Assembly: GCA_050011895.1 (NCBI GenBank)
Contig: JBEKIF010000027.1
Location: 17,584-81,583 of the forward strand
Length of the DNA stretch: 64,000 nt
Direction: 5' to 3'
Source of the DNA: DATBGO01 sp050011895
GTDB taxonomy: Bacteria; Actinomycetota; Actinomycetes; Streptosporangiales; Streptosporangiaceae
The notes under the pieces are model-generated. The model was given only the letters and a program-made list of their open reading frames with translations. It did no database searches and was not told the DNA's origin. Positions 1-6,916 of the stretch are shown here, piece by piece (position 1 is the first letter of the stretch; each line of letters opens with the position of its first letter). The translations under genes and the position numbers were made by a program.

Positions 1-80
1 GCTAGCAGGCCGCCCGCCTGGCGAGCTCGGTAGGCGGCAACACGCAGCCTGTTACCGCAGGGTGCGGCCCGCGGCCTACT

Positions 81-1358
81 GTGGCTGACATGTCAGCACC
101 ATCTGCCGGGACGGTCATTACCAACAATGACGGCGATGCCGCCGTTGGCCGGCGGGCCTTACCTGCCGCCCTGGGTGCGGCCTACAGCTCGGTGGGCGAT
201 CGCCGGCCGGTGCTGCTCGCGGGCCTGGGCGCGGCGTGCATCTCCGCCTCGGCTGTCCTGATCAAGCTTGCCGACACAGGTACCGCCACTGCCGCGTTCT
301 ACCGCTGCTTGCTCGCCATACCGGTGCTTGCTGGCCTCGCCGTCATGGAGCAGCGGCGGCATGGACCGCGCCGGCTGGCCGCCCGCCGCGACGCGGTCCT
401 GGCCGGGCTGTTCCTTGCCGTCGACCTGGTGCTGTGGAATCACGCGATCGCCGAGGTCGGTGCCGGCATCGCGACGGTACTCGGGAACCTGCAGGTGCTT
501 TTTGTCGCGGCTGCGGCGTGGGCGCTGTTCCGCGAGCGTCCCGGACGAAGGTTCGTGGTCGCCCTGCCGGTCGTCCTGACTGGCGTCGTCCTGGTATCCG
601 GCCTGGCCGGGGGCTCGGTGCGCGGCACCCACGCGCTGGCGGGGATCGGCTACGGGCTGGCCACGTCGGTCGCTTACGCGGGCTTCCTGCTCATCCTGCG
701 CCGGACCTCGACCAGCACGCCGCACATCGCGGGACCGCTCGCGGACGTGACGTCGGGCGCTGCCGCCGGCGCCTTGCTGCTGGGCCTGGCCTTCGGCGGC
801 CTGCAGCTGGCAATTCCGTGGCCGACCTTCGGATGGCTGCTGCTGCTCTCGGTGACCAGCCAGACGGTCGGCTGGCTGCTGATCACCTCCTCGCTGCCCA
901 AGCTGCCAGCCGCGATCTCCTCGCTCACGCTGCTCCTGCAGCCGGCCGCTGCGATGCTGCTGGCGGCCGTCATACTCGGGGAGATGCCCAGCGCCGTCCA
1001 GCTGGCGGGGGCCGCGCTGGTCTGCTGCGGCGTGCTGGCGGCCAGCTGGGCCGCCGTCCCCGCGGCCGACCTTGCGCCCCCGCCCGCCCTTGCGCCCCCG
1101 CCCGCTCTTGCGCCCCCGCCCGCTCTTGCGCCAGCGCCCGCCCTTGCGCCCGCATCAGCGGCAGCGCCCACCCTCACGGCAGCGCCCACCTCCGCGACCG
1201 CGCCCGGGCGGCGGCGGCAGGCGGTTAGTTCGACCCGATGTGATGGACCGCCGGCCAACGTAGCGGTAGCCCACAGCGATCGGGGGATACGGTCCATGGC
1301 CCACAGGATCTCGCTGGCCTCCCACTCGTGCCGCCCGAGGAGGTCCTCAAGGTTGTAA
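81..1358 (+). CDS. EamA/DMT-family transporter with a repeat-expanded, antisense-read C-terminal tail
   Basis: Membrane protein with about ten hydrophobic segments in its first 325 residues, in the two-fold EamA (drug/metabolite transporter) arrangement; the substrate cannot be inferred. The frame opens with GTG at 81, with an ATG at 90; neither has a clear ribosome site, so the start is uncertain. EamA proteins usually end soon after the last helix, here near residue 325 (about 1056). The frame instead continues through an Ala/Pro-rich tail built from 18-bp tandem repeats (1071-1142), then through about 30 codons antisense to a broken GH57 gene (see 1265-1405). The tail therefore looks like read-through after loss of the original stop. 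Confidence 0.8.
   Translation: MADMSAPSAGTVITNNDGDAAVGRRALPAALGAAYSSVGDRRPVLLAGLGAACISASAVLIKLADTGTATAAFYRCLLAIPVLAGLAVMEQRRHGPRRLAARRDAVLAGLFLAVDLVLWNHAIAEVGAGIATVLGNLQVLFVAAAAWALFRERPGRRFVVALPVVLTGVVLVSGLAGGSVRGTHALAGIGYGLATSVAYAGFLLILRRTSTSTPHIAGPLADVTSGAAAGALLLGLAFGGLQLAIPWPTFGWLLLLSVTSQTVGWLLITSSLPKLPAAISSLTLLLQPAAAMLLAAVILGEMPSAVQLAGAALVCCGVLAASWAAVPAADLAPPPALAPPPALAPPPALAPAPALAPASAAAPTLTAAPTSATAPGRRRQAVSSTRCDGPPANVAVAHSDRGIRSMAHRISLASHSCRPRRSSRL
1071..1160. repeat. 18-bp tandem repeat in the EamA tail
   Basis: Four near-identical 18-bp units beginning cttgcgcccccgcccg (1071-1088, 1089-1106, 1107-1124, 1125-1142) and a degenerate fifth. They encode LAPPPA-type hexapeptides and keep the frame open. 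Replication slippage is the simplest origin. Confidence 0.85.
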
Positions 1359-1405
1359 GCGGGCTGATGCAGGTTGAGGACCAGGGCGACGGCCACGTCA
1401 GCCAT
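1265..1405 (-). pseudogene. 5' fragment of a second glycoside hydrolase family 57 gene
   Basis: An ATG at 1405, 17 bp downstream of the intact GH57 gene, opens about 45 codons that read like a GH57 N-terminus: a hydrophobic strand, then LNLHQP, then EWEASEILW and DRIPRSLW. After about codon 45 the similarity stops and the frame runs on antisense to the EamA tail. This looks like the first tenth of a second GH57 enzyme whose remainder was deleted. The fragment is too short to fold as the catalytic barrel. Recognition rests on the LNLHQP and DRIPRSLW motifs from memory, not an alignment. Confidence 0.55.
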
Positions 1406-1421
1406 CGGGGCTCCTTGGCGG

Positions 1422-2882
1422 TTACAGGTCGTGGGTCACGATGTCGATGGTGCGCCGGGCCAGCTCGACGCCGTAGTCGGTCCAGATGCCCTCGCCCCAG
1501 TAGCGGTAGCAGCTGGTCTCGGCGGTGAGCAGGTGGAACAGGGCGTTGCGGTAGCGCGGGTCGCCGGCCGGGACGGGCCTGGCCAGGACTCGCTCGTGGA
1601 ACAGCGAGCTGGCTTCGTCCATTGGCGCCAGCACCCTGTCGTAGCCGCGTACCCAGGAGATGTTGCTGGTCCAGCTGCCGCCTTCCATGCTGAACCGCCC
1701 ATCCTCGCCTCGCAGCTGCTCGATCACCGCGGCCAGCCGGTCCGGCCCGTCACCGGGGGCCATCTGGCCCCAGATCCTGGACTGGAAGAGGGGCTGGACC
1801 TCGGGCAGATCGTCAGGGCTGAGGCCGGCCGAGCGGAGTCGTTCAAGGTATTCGGTGACGTTCATGGCCGGAGTCCGGGTACCCGAGCACTCCCGGATAA
1901 CATCGAAATACTTGGGCGGGAACTCGTTCATCATCACCCCCCCGTTTTCCCCGTCGGCGATCTGGGTAACTAGCGGCGGCACGCGGCTGCCGCCGAGTTC
2001 CCTGCGCGCAAGGCCCTTGGCCTCGTAATAGGGCTGTAGCTGGGCGACCAGCTTGGTGTCGCTGCCCTGGGTCTTGACCACAGCGGTGATGCTGGCGACG
2101 TCCCCCCGGGAGCTGGCGCAGACCAGCCGGCGAGGCAGGTGCGGCTGCTGGAGCCCGCGCCCATCGGGTTCCTCGACCGTGTGTTCCTGGACCAGGACCC
2201 ACTGGTAGCCGCAGTCGGTAAGGGTCTTTACGAACTCGTAGGCGACATCCGGGTGGTTGGGCAGGGCCATCTCGGCTGGGGAGAAGCCGCGGACCCGGCT
2301 GAGGGCGTCCAGCCCGAAAAGAGCCGCGAAATGGTGCTGCCAGGCTCGCACGTGCAGCCGGTAGTCCTGGACCGGGGTGGAGGGCGCCACGGCGTGCCCC
2401 CACGGACAGCCCAGCCACTCCACCGCCTGCCGGTTGCGCGCGTCGGTCGTGATGCCGGCCAGGGCGTCGAGCACGTCGCCGGCGCCCATCTGGCGCAGGC
2501 CGTGCAGCAACGTACCCGAGTATTCGAGCATGACCCGCGGCGCGAGCCCCTCGCCGAGCAGCCGGGGAACGAACTCGCCCATCCGTTTATAACAGCTCAG
2601 GAAAACCGGGGCGTTGTGGTTGTCACCGATGCCGGGGTTGTCCATCATCCACTGCAAGTTGCTGATGATCGGCGCCGTGCGCAGATCAGTCCCGCCTGCC
2701 GGGATGAGCGGCTGGTGCATGTGCAAGGCGATAGCGAAAGCACTGTCCGTGTCGGCGAACCCGGTGGCCCCCGGCGGCAGGAAGACGGGATCAGTGCCCC
2801 TGGCCCGGATCGCCTCCTCGATGCGGTGCTCCGAGCCGCAGATGTTGGGAAGGCCATCGATGTATTCAGGAAGCTCAGCCAT
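1422..2882 (-). CDS. Glycoside hydrolase family 57 protein
   Basis: 486-residue retaining alpha-glucan-acting enzyme of the GH57 type. Family hallmarks seen: HMHQP at residues 54-58 (the N-terminal strand of the barrel) and GFSPAEMA at 199-206, with Glu204 in the position of the GH57 nucleophile. GH57 members include 4-alpha-glucanotransferases, branching enzymes and amylopullulanases; which activity applies cannot be decided by eye. It lies downstream of glycogen phosphorylase on the same strand and is followed by the start of a second, broken GH57 gene, pointing to glycogen or maltodextrin metabolism. The ATG at 2882 is preceded by GGAG-type sequence. No signal peptide is visible, so it is probably cytoplasmic. 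Confidence 0.85.
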   Translation of the reverse strand: MAELPEYIDGLPNICGSEHRIEEAIRARGTDPVFLPPGATGFADTDSAFAIALHMHQPLIPAGGTDLRTAPIISNLQWMMDNPGIGDNHNAPVFLSCYKRMGEFVPRLLGEGLAPRVMLEYSGTLLHGLRQMGAGDVLDALAGITTDARNRQAVEWLGCPWGHAVAPSTPVQDYRLHVRAWQHHFAALFGLDALSRVRGFSPAEMALPNHPDVAYEFVKTLTDCGYQWVLVQEHTVEEPDGRGLQQPHLPRRLVCASSRGDVASITAVVKTQGSDTKLVAQLQPYYEAKGLARRELGGSRVPPLVTQIADGENGGVMMNEFPPKYFDVIRECSGTRTPAMNVTEYLERLRSAGLSPDDLPEVQPLFQSRIWGQMAPGDGPDRLAAVIEQLRGEDGRFSMEGGSWTSNISWVRGYDRVLAPMDEASSLFHERVLARPVPAGDPRYRNALFHLLTAETSCYRYWGEGIWTDYGVELARRTIDIVTHDL

Positions 2883-2900
2883 TGCTCCGGCTCCATTGTT

Positions 2901-3005
2901 TTACATGCCATATCGATCTCCGGGTTTCCAGACATTGTGGTCGATGCCGTTGAGGACACCACCGAACTTCTCCCGGTGAATGTGGAGCGTTAACTCGGGC
3001 GGGGA
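2901..3005 (-). pseudogene. Glycogen synthase-like (GlgA/GT5) remnant
   Basis: Between the glgP stop and the GH57 start, one minus-strand frame encodes ELTLHIHREKF then GVLNGIDHNVWKPGDRY before a stop. The string LNGID-x-x-VW-x-P is a strong signature of bacterial and plant starch/glycogen synthases (LNGIDYDVWNP type). Nothing upstream or downstream in this frame matches, so about 35 codons of a lost glgA-like gene seem to survive here, in a locus where its partners glgP and GH57 remain. The match is from memory of the family. Confidence 0.5.
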
Positions 3006-3007
3006 AC

Positions 3008-5506
3008 CTATGAGCCCGCCACGCCGTGCGGAGGTACGGGCACCGGCCCGGCGTGCCAGATGTCGCGGCAGTAGCCGCGGACCGTCCGGTCGGATGAGAA
3101 AAAACCAGAGCGCGCCGTATTCAAGATCGACATCCGGCTCCACCGGTCCTGATCGGCCCAGGCTGACCCGGCCCGGTCCTGGCAGTCGACGTAGGACCGG
3201 TAGTCGGCAAGGACCATGTACTCGTCCGAGTGGAGGAGCGAGGCGATGACCGGCTCGACGGCCTCGCGGTCCCCGCCGGAGAAGGCACCTGAGGCAAGGG
3301 CATCGACGGCTGCCTTGAGCTCGGCGTCGTCACGGTAATAGGTGTATGGGGAGTACCCGCCTTGCCTGAGGCCGGTGACCTCGTCGGCCGTGAGGCCGAA
3401 GAGGAAAAAGTTGTCTTCTCCGACCTGGTCACGGATCTCGATGTTGGCGCCGTCGAGTGTGCCGACGGTTAGGGCCCCGTTGAGGGCCAGTTTCATATTG
3501 CCCGTGCCGGATGCCTCCTTACCGGCGAGCGAGATCTGCTCCGAGATATTGCCGGCAGGCACGACAAGTTCGCTGATCGAGACGTTGTAGTCGGGGAGGA
3601 AGACGACCTTGATCCGGTCACCGACGTCGGGGTCCGCGTTGACCACCGATGCGATGGAGTTGATCAGCTTGATGATGCGCTTGGCCAGCTGATAGTTGGG
3701 CGCCGCCTTCGCGCCGAAGATGACGGTGTAAGGCGTCACGGCAGCGGCCGGATTCGCCTTGATCCGGTTGTACACGGTAACGACGTGGAGCAGTTTGAGG
3801 AGCTGGCGCTTGTACTCGTGCAGCCGCTTGACCATCACGTCAAAGACCGAGCTGGGATCGACGGTGACGCCGGTAGCGGCGAGGGCATGGGCAGCCAGGT
3901 CGAGCTTGTTCAGCCGCTTCACCTCGCGCCACTGCTCCCGGAACCCGGCATCGTCGGCGAAAGCCTCGAGTTCCCGCAACCGCTCCAGGTCGGTCAGCCA
4001 TCGTTCGTCCGCCAGCCGGGCCGTGATCAGGCTGCACAGACGCGGGTTGGCGAGACGGAGGAACCGGCGCGGACTGACGCCGTTGGTCTCGTTCAGGAAC
4101 TTTCCGGGCCACAGGTCCGCGAAGTCCCGCAACGTCGTCTGGGCGAGCAGCCGCGACTGCAGCTCCGCCACGCCGTTGACAGCGAAGCTGCCAATGACCG
4201 CCAGGTTGGCCATCCGCACCCGGCGCTCGGGGACCTCCTGGATCAGCGACACCCTGGCGATGCGCTCGTCGTCGCCAGGGTGGCGGGCACGAACGTCGTC
4301 AAGGAACAACTGATTGAGCGCGTAGATGATCTCCATGTGGCGGGGTAGGAGCCGCTCGAACAACGGGACCGACCATGTCTCGAGAGCTTCGGGCAGCAGG
4401 GTGTGACAGGTGTAGGCGAAGGTACGGCGGGTGATGGACCATGCCTGGTCCCAGCCGACCCCGTTTTCGTCAACGAGCAGGCGCATCAGCTCGGGTACGG
4501 CCAGCACCGGGTGGGTGTCGTTGAGCTGGATGACGACCTTATCGGGAAAGACCTCCCAGTCGCTGTTGCGGAACCGGAACCGGCGGATGATGTCCCGCAG
4601 CGAGCAAGAGACCAGGAAGTACTGCTGCTTGAGCCGCAGCTCCCGGCCGGCCTCGGTGCTGTCACTTGGGTACAGCACCTTGGTGAGGTTCTCCGAGCGC
4701 ATCCGCGCGTCGACGGCCTCCGCGTACTGGCCGGCGTTAAACAGGGCCAGGTCGAATGAGTTCCGGCCGGCGCGGGCCTGCCACAGGCGGATGATGTTGA
4801 CCGCCTCGGTGCCATAGCCAGGGACCAGCATGTGGCTGGGTTCGCCGCGCACTGTCTCCCCCGGCACCCAGCGGGCCCGCAGCCCGCCCTGATCGTCGTC
4901 CACCGCCTCGGTGTGGCCGTAGAAGCCGACGACCTGGCGGTCGTCGGGGGCCGGGAACTCCCACGGGTTGCCGTAGAAGGCCCAGTCGTCGGGCTGCTCG
5001 ATCTGGGAGCCATCCTCGAAGGCCTGCTTGAAGATGCCGAACTCGTATCGGATGCCATAGCCCACAGCCGGTATGTCAAGGGTGGCCAGCGAGTCGAGCA
5101 GGCAGGCGGCCAGCCGGCCGAGGCCCCCGGTTCCCAGTCCCGGCTCCACGTCCAGGGCCTCGAGCTCTTCGACGGAAACGCCGACGCTGGCAAACGCCTG
5201 GCGAGCGAGATCGGCGGTGCCGGTGTATATCGCGTTCTGGCCGAGCTGGCGCCCCAGCATGTACTCCGCCGACAGGTAGTAGACGAATTTCGGGTTAGTC
5301 GCATAGTGCGCCTCGGCCGTCCTGGCCCGGCGGTCTGCCAGCCGGTCGCGGATGGTGACGGCGAGCGTCCAGTAGGCGTCGTGAAAGCTCGCCGACTCCA
5401 CCGTCGTCCCGCGCTCGTAACACAGGTTGTCAGCGAGGTCTCGCTCGAAATCGGCCGGCGTGTTACCCACCCACCGGCCCTGCGGTCTGGGCCCTATTGA
5501 CATCAT
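3008..5506 (-). CDS. glgP: Glycogen/alpha-glucan phosphorylase (GT35)
   Basis: 832-residue enzyme that releases glucose 1-phosphate from alpha-1,4-glucans using orthophosphate and pyridoxal phosphate. The length matches the classic 800-850-residue bacterial and eukaryotic GlgP form. Visible signatures include the N-terminal YYLSAEYMLGR and EPGLGTGGLGRLAA, VIQLNDTHP in the middle, and the PLP region KEASGTGNMKLALNG around residue 660, with the Schiff-base lysine in GNMK. Cytoplasmic. It is followed directly by a glgA-like remnant and the GH57 gene on the same strand, which suggests a former glycogen operon. ATGs at 5506 and 5503 are both possible starts. Confidence 0.95.
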   Translation of the reverse strand: MMSIGPRPQGRWVGNTPADFERDLADNLCYERGTTVESASFHDAYWTLAVTIRDRLADRRARTAEAHYATNPKFVYYLSAEYMLGRQLGQNAIYTGTADLARQAFASVGVSVEELEALDVEPGLGTGGLGRLAACLLDSLATLDIPAVGYGIRYEFGIFKQAFEDGSQIEQPDDWAFYGNPWEFPAPDDRQVVGFYGHTEAVDDDQGGLRARWVPGETVRGEPSHMLVPGYGTEAVNIIRLWQARAGRNSFDLALFNAGQYAEAVDARMRSENLTKVLYPSDSTEAGRELRLKQQYFLVSCSLRDIIRRFRFRNSDWEVFPDKVVIQLNDTHPVLAVPELMRLLVDENGVGWDQAWSITRRTFAYTCHTLLPEALETWSVPLFERLLPRHMEIIYALNQLFLDDVRARHPGDDERIARVSLIQEVPERRVRMANLAVIGSFAVNGVAELQSRLLAQTTLRDFADLWPGKFLNETNGVSPRRFLRLANPRLCSLITARLADERWLTDLERLRELEAFADDAGFREQWREVKRLNKLDLAAHALAATGVTVDPSSVFDVMVKRLHEYKRQLLKLLHVVTVYNRIKANPAAAVTPYTVIFGAKAAPNYQLAKRIIKLINSIASVVNADPDVGDRIKVVFLPDYNVSISELVVPAGNISEQISLAGKEASGTGNMKLALNGALTVGTLDGANIEIRDQVGEDNFFLFGLTADEVTGLRQGGYSPYTYYRDDAELKAAVDALASGAFSGGDREAVEPVIASLLHSDEYMVLADYRSYVDCQDRAGSAWADQDRWSRMSILNTARSGFFSSDRTVRGYCRDIWHAGPVPVPPHGVAGS

Positions 5507-5586
5507 GAGCCGAATCTAGCCTCAGTGCCGGCGAGGACAGTGCAGTGCCTGTCCTCCGAGTGCGGAGCCTGTGCTTATGGTGCGTC

Positions 5587-6126
5587 TCAGTTCTCGGGAG
5601 ATAGCGGCGGGCCGAGGACCTCCAGCCCGTAGCGCGGGCTGGTCTCGATCCACCGCCCGATATCTGCAGCGAGCAGCTGCTCGTCGGGTTCCGGTAGCTC
5701 ACGTTGCTCGGCTGGCCGCCCGACCTCGTCGTAGAGGGTCAGCAACGAGCCAGGGGTGACCAGGGCCAGGAACCTGGCCGGGCGGCTGCCGGTCACCCGG
5801 AAGGTGTGCGGGATGCCGCGCGGCAGGTAGATGAACGATCCGGCGCTCAGCCTGTAGGGCTGCCCGTCTGCGCTGTATGTCAGGTTCCCGTCCAGCAGGT
5901 AGAAGGCCTCGTCCTCGCGGGTGTGGACGTGCAGCGGAGGAGCAGTCCCGGCGGGCTGCGTGACCAGTGACAACCCGAAAGACCCGGCGGTCTCGGCGGG
6001 CGATGCCAGTCGCTCGAACAGGGATCCGAGCGCCCATGTAGCCGGGCCTTCCCCTGGCCCTCGAGCCAGGACGGCGGTCTTCGCCTGAGCATTCACGATG
6101 TGCTCCCGCCTTCCAGGAAAATTCAT
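5587..6126 (-). CDS. Cupin-domain protein (quercetin dioxygenase-like)
   Basis: 179-residue single-cupin protein. Cupin motif 1 is clear: PPLHVHTREDEAFYLLDG supplies the H-x-H-x(n)-E metal ligands, and GIPHTF later supplies the motif 2 histidine. Such proteins bind Fe, Mn or Ni and include quercetin 2,3-dioxygenases and simple sugar-binding cupins; the substrate is unknown. It is divergent from a TetR-family gene 40 bp away, so it is probably that repressor's target. The ATG at 6126 is used here; a GTG about 11 codons further in (NAQAKTAV) is an alternative. Confidence 0.85.
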   Translation of the reverse strand: MNFPGRREHIVNAQAKTAVLARGPGEGPATWALGSLFERLASPAETAGSFGLSLVTQPAGTAPPLHVHTREDEAFYLLDGNLTYSADGQPYRLSAGSFIYLPRGIPHTFRVTGSRPARFLALVTPGSLLTLYDEVGRPAEQRELPEPDEQLLAADIGRWIETSPRYGLEVLGPPLSPEN

Positions 6127-6140
6127 CCGAAGCCAAATCG

Positions 6141-6166
6141 GATCAATACAAGGTAACCTAGATCAC
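6141..6166. promoter_or_regulatory. Divergent promoter region with a candidate TetR operator
   Basis: The 40-bp gap between the cupin and TetR genes is AT-rich for this genome and contains the short palindrome aggtaacct (6151-6159), flanked by gatc on both sides (gatcaata...tagatc). Position and symmetry suit a TetR-type site regulating both genes, but the palindrome is short. Confidence 0.3.
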
Positions 6167-6895
6167 ATGACCGAGCCCGTCAAGTCCCGGCCCTACCGCT
6201 CGTCGGTACGCCAGGAGCAGGCCCGGCGGACCCGGCTCGCGATCCTGCAGGCTGCCCGGCGCCTGTTCCTCGAGCAGGGCTATGCCGCGACCACGATTGC
6301 GCAGATCGCCGCGGACGCCGGCATCGCTGTCGACACCGTCTATGCCTCGGTGGGAACCAAGCCCGTTCTCATGCGGCTGCTGGTGGAAACCGCGATCTCC
6401 GGCACAGACCGGGCCGTCCCCGCCGAGCAGCGTGACTATGTCCGGCAGGTGAAGGCCGCGGACGCGGCCGAGCAGAAGATCGGCATCTATGCCAGCGCGG
6501 TAACCGAGGTGAACTCCCGGCTCGCGCCGCTGCACCTGGTCCTGCGCGATGCCGCCGCGCAGGCTCCTGAACTGGCGCAGATCTGGGCCGAGATCGTGAG
6601 CCGGCGGGCCCGCAACATGCGCCTGTTCGCCCAGGAACTGGCCGCCACCGGCCAGCTGAGGCCCGGCCTGGGTATCGGCGAGGTGGCCGACGTGGTGTGG
6701 AGCCTGAATTCGGCTGAGTACTACATCCTCCTCGTGCGCGACCGCGGCTGGGCACCCGAGCGGTTCGCCCGGTGGCTTGCAGACACCTGGTGCCGCCTGT
6801 TCCTGGCCGCCGACCCGGACCCAGCCACCCGGCGGGGACCGACCGGCCGCTGGGAACATACCTCGGTTATCGGCGAGAACGTCCAGAGTGACTGA
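6167..6895 (+). CDS. TetR/AcrR-family transcriptional regulator
   Basis: 242-residue regulator. The N-terminal helix-turn-helix is typical (RRTRLAILQAARRLFLEQGYAATTIAQIAADAGIAVDTVYASVGTK, about residues 20-65), followed by an all-helical ligand-binding domain. An upstream in-frame ATG at 6098 would place the start inside the divergent cupin gene; the ATG at 6167 fits the 40-bp intergenic promoter better. It probably represses the cupin gene and itself. The ligand is unknown. The gene converges with the ligase-SDR gene, whose stop is 21 bp away. Confidence 0.9.
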   Translation: MTEPVKSRPYRSSVRQEQARRTRLAILQAARRLFLEQGYAATTIAQIAADAGIAVDTVYASVGTKPVLMRLLVETAISGTDRAVPAEQRDYVRQVKAADAAEQKIGIYASAVTEVNSRLAPLHLVLRDAAAQAPELAQIWAEIVSRRARNMRLFAQELAATGQLRPGLGIGEVADVVWSLNSAEYYILLVRDRGWAPERFARWLADTWCRLFLAADPDPATRRGPTGRWEHTSVIGENVQSD

Positions 6896-6916
6896 TCTGC
6901 AGCGCCGATGGTTTTG

